Position numbers and translations under genes: made by a program. A DNA stretch of 32,440 bases from Rhodospirillales bacterium (GTDB lineage: Bacteria; Pseudomonadota; Alphaproteobacteria; ATCC43930; CGMCC-115725). Shown piece by piece: positions 24,553 through 32,272 of the stretch. Below the pieces are notes generated by a model, which worked only from the letters and a program-made list of their open reading frames with translations, ran no database searches and was not told where the DNA came from. Location: the NCBI GenBank assembly GCA_027315365.1, contig DAHUYF010000063.1, forward strand, positions 1 through 32,440, written 5' to 3'. Positions within the stretch are counted from its first letter, which is position 1. Each line of letters begins with the position of its first letter.

Positions 24553-25716
24553 GTGCCCGGAGCCGTCCTTTCCAGCCTCGACCTGATCGGCCGCCTCGTC
24601 GCCTTCGACACGACGAGCCGCGATTCCAATCTCGCGCTGATCGGCTTCGTGCAGGACTATCTCGACGGCTGGGGCGTCGACTCCGAGCTGGTCTACGACC
24701 GCGAGCGGCGCAAAGCCAATCTCTACGCCACCATCGGGCCGGCGGAGAAGAGCGGCATCCTGCTGTCGGGCCACACCGACGTGGTGCCGGTCGACGGCCA
24801 GGCCTGGGACAGCGATCCCTTCGCCGTCGCCGAGAAATCCGGCTGCCTCTACGGCCGCGGCACGTCCGACATGAAGAGCTTCATCGCCGTGGTGCTGGCG
24901 CTGGTGCCGGAATTCCTCGCGCGCGGCCTCAAGACGCCGGTCCATCTCGCCTTCACCTACGACGAGGAGGTCGGCTGCATCGGCGTGCGCGAGCTCATCG
25001 CCGCCCTCAAGCAGCTTCCGGTGCGGCCCAGCGCCTGCATCGTCGGCGAGCCGACCATGATGCGGCCGGTGATCGCGCATAAGGGCAAGCGCAGCCTGCG
25101 CTGCCGCGTGGCCGGCCGCGAATCCCATTCGGCGCTGGCGCATGAGGGCGTGAACGCGGTCGAGGCCGCGGCCGAGATCGTCGCCTATCTCAAGGCGATG
25201 GCGCGGCGCAAGCGCGACCACGGCCCGTTCGACCCCGCCTTCTCGCCACCCTACACCACCGTCCATACCGGCGTGATCCACGGCGGCACCGCGCTCAACA
25301 TCGTGCCGCGCGACTGCGCCTTCGATTTCGAGTTCCGCAACATCCCCGGCGACGATCCCCAGCACCTGCTCGACGAGGTCAAGCGCTACGCCGCCGCGAC
25401 GCTGCTGCCCGAGATGCACGCGGTGAGCGACGCCACCGGCATCGTCTTCGAGGAGATGAACGCCGTCGACGGGCTCGACATGGCGCCGGACCATCCGCTG
25501 GTGCTGCTGACGCAATCGCTCACCGGCGCCAACGACACCGGCAAGGTCAGCTTCTGCGCCGAAGCCGGGCTCTACCAGGAGGCGGAGATCCCGACGGTGA
25601 TCTGCGGCCCCGGCTCGATCGAGGTGGCGCACCGGCCCAACGAGTACATCGCCATCGGCCAGGTGCGGCACTGCGAGAGCTTCATGCGCCGCCTGATGGA
25701 TCGCCTCGCGCGCTAG
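24553..25716 (+). CDS. argE: Acetylornithine deacetylase-like M20 peptidase
   Basis: A 387-residue M20-family amidohydrolase, best fitting ArgE, which removes acetate from N-acetylornithine in arginine synthesis. Metal ligands are H74 and D76 in SGHTDVVP, D106 in GRGTSDMKSF and E138-E139 in TYDEEVGC; the G-T-A-L-N-I-V-P and C-terminal G-S-I-E-V-A-H-R-P-N-E-Y-I are ArgE hallmarks. GAGGAAA at 24541-24547 favours the GTG at 24553 over an ATG at 24526 that has no ribosome site. Its partner below is a related zinc hydrolase. Confidence 0.85.
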   Translation: MPGAVLSSLDLIGRLVAFDTTSRDSNLALIGFVQDYLDGWGVDSELVYDRERRKANLYATIGPAEKSGILLSGHTDVVPVDGQAWDSDPFAVAEKSGCLYGRGTSDMKSFIAVVLALVPEFLARGLKTPVHLAFTYDEEVGCIGVRELIAALKQLPVRPSACIVGEPTMMRPVIAHKGKRSLRCRVAGRESHSALAHEGVNAVEAAAEIVAYLKAMARRKRDHGPFDPAFSPPYTTVHTGVIHGGTALNIVPRDCAFDFEFRNIPGDDPQHLLDEVKRYAAATLLPEMHAVSDATGIVFEEMNAVDGLDMAPDHPLVLLTQSLTGANDTGKVSFCAEAGLYQEAEIPTVICGPGSIEVAHRPNEYIAIGQVRHCESFMRRLMDRLAR

Positions 25717-25720
25717 GCTG

Positions 25721-26668
25721 ATGGTGGACGGCTACGCCATGGAGCTCGTCGCGCCGGACATCACGCCCTATGCCGCCGGCAATACCGGCATTCCCTACGT
25801 CACCACCTTCGACAGCGGACGGCCCGGTCCGCATGTGCTGGTCAACGCGCTGACCCATGGCAACGAGATCTGCGGCGCCATCGCGCTCGACCGGCTGCTG
25901 CGCGACGGCGTGCGGCCGGTCGCCGGCAGGCTGACGCTGAGCTTTGCCAATGTCGCGGCGTTTGCCGGCTTCGATCCCGCCAACCCGACCGCGTCGCGCT
26001 TCGTCGACGAGGATTTCAACCGCGTCTGGGACGCGGCGACGCTCGCCGGTCCGCGCCGGAGCGCGGAGCTGCAGCGCGCCCGCGCGCTCCGCCCGGTCGT
26101 GGCCGCGGCGGACCTGCTGCTCGACCTGCATTCGATGCAGCAATCGACCGAGCCGCTGATGCTGGCGGGCCTCACCGACAAGTCGCTGGCGCTGGCGCGG
26201 CGCGTCGGCGTGCCGGCGGTGGTGGTGCGCGATGCCGGCCATGCCGCCGGCCGGCGCATGCGCGACCACGGCGCCTTCGACGATCCCGCAACGGCGCCGG
26301 CGGCGCTGCTGGTCGAATGCGGCCAGCATTGGCAGCGGGGCGCCGCCGCCGTGGCGCTCGAGGTGACGCGACGCTTCCTCGCGGTGGCGGGCGTGCTGCC
26401 GCCGCACGAGGCCGCACGCTTCCTCGCCGATCCCGTGCCGCCGCAGCGCGTCGTCACCGTCAGCGAGGCCGTGACCATCGCCACCGACCGTTTCGCGTTC
26501 ATCCGCGACTATCACGGCCTCGACGTCATCCCGGAACGCGGCACGGTGATCGCCCGCGACGGCGACCGCGAGATCCGGACGCCTTATGACGATTGCGTGC
26601 TGATCATGCCGTCCCGCCGCCTGATGCGCGGCCAGACGGCGGTGCGGCTGGGACGCTTCACCGATTAG
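25721..26668 (+). CDS. AstE/AspA-family zinc hydrolase
   Basis: A 315-residue M14-like carboxypeptidase fold of the succinylglutamate desuccinylase/aspartoacylase family. The zinc ligands H46 and E49 are in THGNE and H137 is in DLHS; a general-base Glu lies in LLVECGQHW. D-E-D-F-N-R is the substrate-side motif. These enzymes remove an acyl group from an N-acyl amino acid. It starts 4 bases after argE, so the two are probably co-transcribed and may act on related N-acyl amino acids, but the substrate is not shown. It overlaps the glycosyltransferase by 11 bases at the 3' ends. Confidence 0.85.
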   Translation: MVDGYAMELVAPDITPYAAGNTGIPYVTTFDSGRPGPHVLVNALTHGNEICGAIALDRLLRDGVRPVAGRLTLSFANVAAFAGFDPANPTASRFVDEDFNRVWDAATLAGPRRSAELQRARALRPVVAAADLLLDLHSMQQSTEPLMLAGLTDKSLALARRVGVPAVVVRDAGHAAGRRMRDHGAFDDPATAPAALLVECGQHWQRGAAAVALEVTRRFLAVAGVLPPHEAARFLADPVPPQRVVTVSEAVTIATDRFAFIRDYHGLDVIPERGTVIARDGDREIRTPYDDCVLIMPSRRLMRGQTAVRLGRFTD

Positions 26669-27545
26669 CGCCGGCATTCCCCCTCTCCGCCCCGGGGGGC
26701 GGCGAGGGCTGGGGCGCGGTGGGGCCGTCTGCCAGGCTGCGACCGGCGGCGCCGGCCTCGAGCCGCGTCGCCACCTTCAGATAGACGAACATCGGATAGA
26801 GCGCCGAGAACAGCGCCAGCGCCATGCCGTAGGGGCCTTCGCGGTAGCCCTTGCGCGCGACATAGGACTTCCAGGCGCGGCTGAACATGCGGCGGAAGGA
26901 AGACCGGAAGACCGGGATCCGGCCGCGGTCGATGGCGTCGGCCGCCGCGGCGTCGGTGTAGCTGTTGAGGCGGCGGAACATGTCGCTGAGGTCGCGGTCG
27001 ACGAAATGGTCGATCGGATGCTCGAGCACGCGCCGCTCGCCGGTGTAGCGCACCGGCGGATGGACGCGGCCCTTGCCCCAGATCTTGCCGCCCGGTCGAT
27101 AGAGCGCGGCGCGCGCCGCGGCGCCGTTATAGGCGCCCCAGCCGAAGCGCACGAGCCGGCCGCCGACATGGTTGGCGATCGGGATGAGGAAATAGGCGTC
27201 GCCCGGCGTCGCCTCGATCGCCCGGCGCGCCTCCAGCGCCAGCCCCGGCGTCACCCGCTCGTCGGCATCGACCTCGATCACCCAGTCGGTGCGGCAGGCC
27301 TTGACCGCTGCGGTGCGGCGCTCGCCTTCGAGCGGCCAGGCGCCCTCGACGACGCGCGCGCCGAAGCCGCGGGCGATCTCGGCCGAGCGGTCGGTGCTGC
27401 GGTCGAGCGCCACCACGATCTCATCGGCAAAGCGCAGCGTCTCGAGGCAGGCGGCGAGCTGCCGCTCCTCGTTGCGCGCCACCACCAGCGCCGACAGCGT
27501 CGGCCGGCGCTCGGCTCGGGTCTTGGCTTCGTCCAGGGCTGCCAT
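26658..27545 (-). CDS. Family 2 glycosyltransferase (WaaE/KdtX-like)
   Basis: A 295-residue GT-A glycosyltransferase. The nucleotide-sugar motif ALVVARNEE, the D-E-I-V-V-A-L-D-R-S-T-D segment and the metal-binding D93-A-D95 are present. The C-terminal R-x-G-x-x-E-G-P-Y-G-M-A-L-A-L-F region with a hydrophobic helix resembles the lipopolysaccharide beta-1,4-glucosyltransferases WaaE/KdtX. It probably acts on lipid A core or other envelope glycan at the inner membrane. The last about 16 residues before the stop (about 274-289) are encoded by a palindromic repeat and look added. The start ATG is at 27545 without a strong ribosome site. Confidence 0.85.
   Translation of the reverse strand: MAALDEAKTRAERRPTLSALVVARNEERQLAACLETLRFADEIVVALDRSTDRSAEIARGFGARVVEGAWPLEGERRTAAVKACRTDWVIEVDADERVTPGLALEARRAIEATPGDAYFLIPIANHVGGRLVRFGWGAYNGAAARAALYRPGGKIWGKGRVHPPVRYTGERRVLEHPIDHFVDRDLSDMFRRLNSYTDAAAADAIDRGRIPVFRSSFRRMFSRAWKSYVARKGYREGPYGMALALFSALYPMFVYLKVATRLEAGAAGRSLADGPTAPQPSPPPGAERGNAGANR
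26681..26724. repeat. Palindromic repeat inside the 3' end of the glycosyltransferase gene
   Basis: CCCTCTCCGCCCC (26681-26693) pairs with GGGGCGGCGAGGG (26696-26708) with a single mismatch. It is followed by CTGGGGCGCGGTGGGG. This is a diverged, partial copy of the element at 27652-27726. It encodes the Pro-rich tail of the glycosyltransferase when read on the minus strand. Confidence 0.65.
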
Positions 27546-27651
27546 GGCGGCGAGATTAATCGCTCCGCCGCGGGAAGCAAGAAATCCGCCGCGGGCCTCG
27601 GCAGCGGAGGGCGACGCTCCCCGTACCGACTATCGCAGGTCCGTGACTCGC

Positions 27652-27726
27652 CCCACCTCACCCCACCCCTCTCCGCCCCCAAGGGGCGGAGAGGGAGGGA
27701 CCCGCGCAGCGGGAGGGTGAGGTGGG
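27652..27726. repeat. Nested palindromic repeat (outer stem with two inner hairpins)
   Basis: An outer stem of CCCACCTCACCC (27652-27663) and GGGTGAGGTGGG (27715-27726) encloses two hairpins. The first is CCCTCTCCGCCCC/GGGGCGGAGAGGG (27667-27679, 27683-27695), a perfect 13-bp stem. The second is CCCGC/GCGGG (27701-27705, 27709-27713). A related partial copy lies at 26681-26724. The compound fold is typical of a dispersed intergenic element. Confidence 0.75.
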
Positions 27727-27802
27727 AGTCGATGATCCCGCGCTGTCTCAGTCATTTGCGATGTGCACCGCCGACAGAAGATGCTCGCCGCGGGGCGCGG
27801 CA

Positions 27803-27831
27803 TTGTCACGCGGTTGGAATCTTCCTAAGCT
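27803..27831 (+). promoter_or_regulatory. Candidate promoter of the indolepyruvate oxidoreductase gene
   Basis: TTGTCA at 27803-27808 matches the -35 consensus in five of six positions. It is 17 bases from TAAGCT at 27826-27831, which matches the -10 in three of six. Transcription would begin near 27838, giving a leader of about 28 bases to the ATG at 27866. Confidence 0.45.
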
Positions 27832-27865
27832 CGCCGTGGGCGAAGGAAAAGCGAGGGAGACGGGC

Positions 27866-30800
27866 ATGCAGCTCGCCGCGGTCACGCTCGACGACAAATA
27901 CACGCTGCAGACCGGCCGCATCTATCTCTCGGGGGTCCAGGCGCTGGTGCGCCTGCCGATGCTGCAGCGCCAGCGCGACCAGGCGGCAGGCCTCGTCACC
28001 GGCGGCTTCATCTCGGGATATCGCGGCTCGCCGCTCGGCACCTATGACAATGCGCTGTGGCAGGCGCGGCCTCATCTCAAGCAGAACAACATCCATTTCC
28101 AGCCGGGCCTCAACGAGGACCTGGCGGCGACCGCGCTCTGGGGCAGCCAGCAGGTCAACCTGTTCCCCGGCGCGACGGTCGACGGCGTCTTCGGCATCTG
28201 GTACGGCAAGGGTCCCGGCGTCGACCGCTCGGTCGACCCGCTGAAGCACGCCAACGCCGCCGGCACCTCGCGCCATGGCGGCGTCCTCGCCATCGCCGGC
28301 GACGATCACGGCTGCCAATCCTCGACGCTGGCGCATCAGAGCGAGCAGATCTTCGAGGCGGCGATGCTCCCGATCCTGAACCCGGCGACGGTGCAGGAAT
28401 ATCTCGATTTCGGCCTGTACGGCTTCGCGCTGTCGCGCTTCTCGGGCTGCTGGGTGGGCTTCAAGGCGATCGCCGAGACGGTGGAGAGCAGCGCCTCGGT
28501 GCAGATCGATCCGGCGCGGCACGATTTCGTGCTGCCGCAGGATTTCGCGATGCCGCCGGACGGCCTCAACATCCGCTGGCCCGACCCGCCGCTCGACGCC
28601 GAGCGCCGGCTGCACGGGCCGAAGATGGCGGCGGTGGCCGCCTTCGCCCGCGCCAACCGCGTCGACCGGCTGGAGATCGACCCGCCCGCGGCGCGCCTGG
28701 GCATCATCACCACCGGCAAGGCCTATCTCGACGTGCGCCAGGCGCTCGCCGATCTCGGCATCGACGACAAGGCCGCGCAGGCGCTCGGCATCCGACTTTA
28801 CAAGGTCGGCCTCACCTGGCCGCTCGAGGCGCAGGGCGCGCGGCGCTTCGCCGAGGGCCTGCGCGACGTGCTGGTGATCGAGGAGAAGCGCGGCTTCATC
28901 GAGAGCCAGCTCGTGCGCCTGCTCTACAACCTCGACGCGGCGCGGCGCCCGAGCGTCGTCGGCAAGGCGGACGAGAGCGGCGCGCCGCTGCTGCCGAGCG
29001 CCGGCGAGCTCACCCCCACCGTGGTGGCGCGCGCGATCGTGCTGCGCCTCAAGCGGCTGGGCGAGGAGAGCCCGCACCTCACCCAGCGCCTGGCGCGGCT
29101 CGAATCCTTCGAGAAGATGCTGGAGGCGCCGCTGCCGGCGACGCAGCGCACGCCGTTCTTCTGCTCCGGCTGTCCGCACAACACCTCGACCCGCGTGCCC
29201 GAGGGCAGCCGCGCCCAGGCCGGCATCGGCTGCCACGCCATGGCGATGTACGTGCCGTCGCGCAACACCCAGACGATCACCCATATGGGCGGGGAAGGCG
29301 CCAACTGGATCGGCCAGGCGCCGTTCACCCGCGACACGCATGTCTTCCAGAATCTCGGCGACGGCACCTATTCGCACAGCGGCCTGCTCGCCATCCGCGC
29401 CGCCGCCGTGTCCGGCGTCAACATCACCTACAAGATCCTGTTCAACGACGCCGTGGCGATGACCGGCGGCCAGCCGGTCGAAGGCCACCTCACCGTGCCG
29501 CAGGTCACGCGCCAGGTGATGGCCGAAGGCGCCAGGCGCGTCGTCGTCGTCACCGACGAGCCCGAAAAATATCCCGCCGACGCCGGCTTCGCGCCGGGCG
29601 TCGAGATCCGCCACCGCGACGCGCTCGACGAGGTGCAGCGCGCGCTGCGCGAGACGCCGGGCCTCACCGTGCTGGTCTACGACCAGACCTGCGCCGCGGA
29701 AAAGCGCCGGCGGCGCAAGCGCGGCCAGTTCCCCGACCCGCCCAGGCGCGTCTTCATCAACGAACGCGTCTGCGAAGGCTGCGGCGACTGCTCGGAGAAG
29801 TCGAACTGCGTCTCGGTGAAGCCGGTCGAGACCGAGTTCGGGCGCAAGCGCGCCATCGACCAGTCGAACTGCAACAAGGACTTCTCCTGCATCAAGGGCT
29901 TCTGCCCGAGCTTCGTCACCGTCCATGGCGGCCAGCCGCGCAAGCTGCGCAAATCCGCCGCCGCGGTGGCCGACGACCCCTTCGCCTCCCTGCCGCTGCC
30001 GCAGCAGCGGCCGCTGGGCGACGCCTATGGCATCCTCGTCACCGGCATCGGCGGCACCGGCGTCATCACCCTGGGCGCGCTCCTCGGCATGGCGGCGCAT
30101 CTCGAGGGCAAGGGCTGCACCGTGCTCGACTTCACCGGCCTGTCGCAGAAGAACGGCGCGGTGATGAGCCATGTGCGCCTGGCGCCGCAGCCCGAGGACC
30201 TCCATGCCGTGCGCATCGCCGCCGGCGGCGCCGACCTGCTGCTCGGCTGCGACATGGTGGTGGCGGCGAGCCCGGCGGCGCTGTCGCGGGTCGAGCACGG
30301 CGTGACCCGCGCCATCGTCAACTCCTACCTGGCGCCGACCGCCGCCTTCGTCGTCAACCCCGACATCGATTTCGAGACGCTCGCCATGCAGCGCGCGCTC
30401 AAGGCGGCGGCGGGCGATGGCGGCGCCGAGTTCCTCGACGGCACCGAGCTGGCCACCGCGCTGATGGGCGACAGCATCGCCACCAACCTGTTCATGCTGG
30501 GCTACGCCTTCCAGAAAGGGCTGGTGCCGCTGAGCCTCGCGGCCATCGAGCGCGCCATCGAGCTGAACGGCGTCGCCGTCGACGCCAACAAGCGCACCTT
30601 CGCCTGGGGCCGGCTCGCCGCTCATGACCGCGCCCGGGTCGAGGCGCTGGTGCGGCCGGCGCTGCACGAGGAGGCGCCGGCGGCGCCGGGCCTCGCCGAT
30701 CTCGTCGAGCGCCGCGCCCGCTTCCTGGCGGACTATCAGGACGCCGCCTATGCCCGGCGCTATCGCGACGCCGTGGCGTCGATCGAGGCGGCCGAGAAGG

Positions 30801-31348
30801 CGCGCGGTCGCGGCCTCTCCGGCCTCGCCGAGGCGGTCGCGCGCAACCTCTTCAAGCTGATGGCCTACAAGGACGAATACGAGGTGGCGCGGCTCTACAC
30901 CGACGGCGCCTTCCTGCGCCAGCTCCAGCAGCAGTTCGAAGGCGATTTCCGCCTCGAATTCCACTTGGCGCCGCCGCTTTTCGCCAGGCGCGATCCCGCC
31001 ACCGGCGAGTTGCTCAAGCGCGGCTACGGTCCCTGGGTGTTCGCCGCCTTCCGGCTGCTGGCGCGCCTCAAGCGGCTGCGCGGCACGCCCTTCGACATGT
31101 TCGGCCGGACGGCCGAGCGCAAGCACGAACGCCGGCTCATCGCGGACTACCAGGCGGTGATCGCCGAGCTTGCTGCCGCGCTCACTCCCGACAACCACGC
31201 GCTCGCCGTCGAGATCGCGCGCGTGCCGGAGCGGATCCGCGGCTACGGCCACGTCAAGGAGCGCAACCTCGCCGCCGCCAAGGCGCGCGAAGCGGCGCTG
31301 CTGGCGGCGTTCCGCTCCCCGGCGTCGCGGGCGACGGCGGCGGAGTAG
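27866..31348 (+). CDS. Fused indolepyruvate ferredoxin oxidoreductase (alpha-gamma fusion)
   Basis: A 1160-residue one-chain oxidoreductase that decarboxylates indolepyruvate and other aryl-pyruvates to acyl-CoA, feeding electrons to ferredoxin. Domains: an N-terminal pyrimidine domain (G-F-I-S-G-Y-R-G-S-P-L-G); a cysteine motif C-S-G-C-P-H-N-T-S-T; the thiamine pyrophosphate domain with G-I-G-C-H-A-M, GGEGANWIGQ and GDG...N (N-L-G-D-G-T-Y-S and I-L-F-N-D-A-V-A-M-T-G-G-Q); a cysteine-rich cluster region with C-E-G-C-G-D-C and K-G-F-C-P-S-F; and a gamma domain beginning GIGGTGVITLG. The C-terminal part is a DUF6537-type tail. GAGGGAGA at 27853-27860 fixes the ATG. It is monocistronic with its own promoter. 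Confidence 0.93.
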   Translation: MQLAAVTLDDKYTLQTGRIYLSGVQALVRLPMLQRQRDQAAGLVTGGFISGYRGSPLGTYDNALWQARPHLKQNNIHFQPGLNEDLAATALWGSQQVNLFPGATVDGVFGIWYGKGPGVDRSVDPLKHANAAGTSRHGGVLAIAGDDHGCQSSTLAHQSEQIFEAAMLPILNPATVQEYLDFGLYGFALSRFSGCWVGFKAIAETVESSASVQIDPARHDFVLPQDFAMPPDGLNIRWPDPPLDAERRLHGPKMAAVAAFARANRVDRLEIDPPAARLGIITTGKAYLDVRQALADLGIDDKAAQALGIRLYKVGLTWPLEAQGARRFAEGLRDVLVIEEKRGFIESQLVRLLYNLDAARRPSVVGKADESGAPLLPSAGELTPTVVARAIVLRLKRLGEESPHLTQRLARLESFEKMLEAPLPATQRTPFFCSGCPHNTSTRVPEGSRAQAGIGCHAMAMYVPSRNTQTITHMGGEGANWIGQAPFTRDTHVFQNLGDGTYSHSGLLAIRAAAVSGVNITYKILFNDAVAMTGGQPVEGHLTVPQVTRQVMAEGARRVVVVTDEPEKYPADAGFAPGVEIRHRDALDEVQRALRETPGLTVLVYDQTCAAEKRRRRKRGQFPDPPRRVFINERVCEGCGDCSEKSNCVSVKPVETEFGRKRAIDQSNCNKDFSCIKGFCPSFVTVHGGQPRKLRKSAAAVADDPFASLPLPQQRPLGDAYGILVTGIGGTGVITLGALLGMAAHLEGKGCTVLDFTGLSQKNGAVMSHVRLAPQPEDLHAVRIAAGGADLLLGCDMVVAASPAALSRVEHGVTRAIVNSYLAPTAAFVVNPDIDFETLAMQRALKAAAGDGGAEFLDGTELATALMGDSIATNLFMLGYAFQKGLVPLSLAAIERAIELNGVAVDANKRTFAWGRLAAHDRARVEALVRPALHEEAPAAPGLADLVERRARFLADYQDAAYARRYRDAVASIEAAEKARGRGLSGLAEAVARNLFKLMAYKDEYEVARLYTDGAFLRQLQQQFEGDFRLEFHLAPPLFARRDPATGELLKRGYGPWVFAAFRLLARLKRLRGTPFDMFGRTAERKHERRLIADYQAVIAELAAALTPDNHALAVEIARVPERIRGYGHVKERNLAAAKAREAALLAAFRSPASRATAAE

Positions 31349-31394
31349 GCGCGGCGGCGCCCGGTCCGATGCAAAAATACCTCAGGGCGACCCC

Positions 31395-31595
31395 ATGAAA
31401 GCAACCTACGACTCTAGAACCGATACGCTCAGCATCGTTCTCAAGGCAGATGGCCGCGTTGCCGAGAGCGACGAGGACAAACCCGGCGTGATACTCGACT
31501 ACGACGAAGAGGGGAACCTCATCTCCCTTGAGATACTTGATGCCTCAAAACGCGTTACGGAGGCGCGCCGGATCGAATTCGAGACGGTGGGATGA
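31395..31595 (+). CDS. DUF2283-family small protein
   Basis: A 66-residue beta-rich protein with the DUF2283 signature: Y-D-x-x-x-D-T-L-S-I near the start, G-V-I-L-D-Y-D-E-E-G-N-L-I-S-L-E-I-L-D-A-S in the middle (given in parts), and R-I-E-F-E-T-V-G at the end. Family members often lie beside DUF4258 proteins in what look like toxin-antitoxin pairs. No such partner is beside it here. The ATG follows the oxidoreductase by 46 bases; the ribosome site is weak. The role is unknown. Confidence 0.75.
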   Translation: MKATYDSRTDTLSIVLKADGRVAESDEDKPGVILDYDEEGNLISLEILDASKRVTEARRIEFETVG

Positions 31596-31741
31596 CCGGC
31601 TCGCGTCTCCGGCACAATATCGTATCACCGAGTACCGGCGAAGATGGGCAATGATGATCAAGCGTGCATCGATCGAGGATGCGGCGGACTAGGCGCGACG
31701 GATTGCTCCCGCTGCTGCCGGCCGGGCGCCGCCCCGTCGGT
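31596..31741. other. Gap with possible gene debris
   Basis: No full gene is seen in these 146 bases. A 13-codon frame at 31651-31692 (MMIKRASIEDAAD) resembles the N-terminus of GNAT acetyltransferases and then stops, which may be a decayed gene start or chance. Confidence 0.2.
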
Positions 31742-32005
31742 CTACAGATTGTGCCTGATGTAGCCGGGTAATGCCGCGATGCCGGTCGCAACGCTGATCC
31801 AGTTCTTGTCTCTGCCGATTGAGACGCCCGGGCACGCCTTGAGTAATTGCCGCGTCTCAAAAACGATGTAGCCGCGAGCGTCGCATAACGCACCGGGAAA
31901 CCGTTCGAGCTTGTGATACCAAGTGCCGTCTTTGCGGTAGAGTACGTGACGTGCGGCAATCCCCCATTGCTTCTGCAAAAGCTTGCCGGTGACACGTGCT
32001 TGCAT
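31742..32005 (-). CDS. Orphan 87-residue protein, function unknown
   Basis: An 87-residue protein with good coding features: an ATG at 32005 preceded by GAGG at a spacing of six, and mixed composition with many aromatic residues. The core reads R-K-D-G-T-W-Y-H-K-L-E-R-F-P-G-A-L-C-D-A-R-G-Y-I-V-F-E-T (split here by single letters) and ends G-I-A-A-L-P-G-Y-I-R. The pattern W-Y-x-x-L-x-x-F-P-G-A-L-x-D-x-x-G-Y-x-x-F-x-T recalls a domain that accompanies some HNH/restriction-like proteins, but I cannot confirm this. The DNA here is less GC-rich than that of the neighbours, hinting at acquisition. Confidence 0.55.
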   Translation of the reverse strand: MQARVTGKLLQKQWGIAARHVLYRKDGTWYHKLERFPGALCDARGYIVFETRQLLKACPGVSIGRDKNWISVATGIAALPGYIRHNL

Positions 32006-32272
32006 TGTCGCCTCTACCGAAGTGAACGCTGCCCTCCGGCCCCGCCTGACGCACCGACAGAATGTTATCGTCGACTCCGGTAATTGTCATCTGGGGAAGC
32101 TCGGAACAACTGCTTGATCGTTTACGACCGTTGCCCGACAGCAAGCGGTCGCCCGGGACGGTTCATGCAGGCAATCGTGCGACCCTGACGGTACACCTCT
32201 GCCACAGGCCTCCGCCCCCCTTTGCCCGCCGGCGTCTTCGCGGTAAGCTTTCCCTCTCATCGGGAGGCGAGC
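32006..32272. other. Gap before the cupin gene, no gene seen
   Basis: This 267-base gap separates the divergent orphan and cupin genes. It is less GC-rich than the main operons. Open frames here lack ribosome sites and recognisable products. The promoters of both flanking genes presumably lie here, but none could be named. Confidence 0.35.

Larger units (their letters stand above)
27546..27865. other. Gap between glycosyltransferase and indolepyruvate oxidoreductase genes
   Basis: This 320-base gap separates divergent genes. It contains the nested palindromic repeat at 27652-27726 and a good sigma-70-like promoter at 27803-27831. An in-frame open extension of the oxidoreductase to 27722 runs through the repeat and is not coding. 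Nothing else is recognised. Confidence 0.5.

Noticed and set aside
27806-31252. A minus-strand open frame of 1148 codons opposite the indolepyruvate oxidoreductase gene
   Set aside because: It is a by-product of high GC codon use on the other strand; its translation is low-complexity and matches no family, while the plus-strand product is complete.
31651-31692. Truncated GNAT acetyltransferase start (MMIKRASIEDAAD)
   Set aside because: Thirteen residues are too few to tell a relic from chance; kept only as a remark on the gap.
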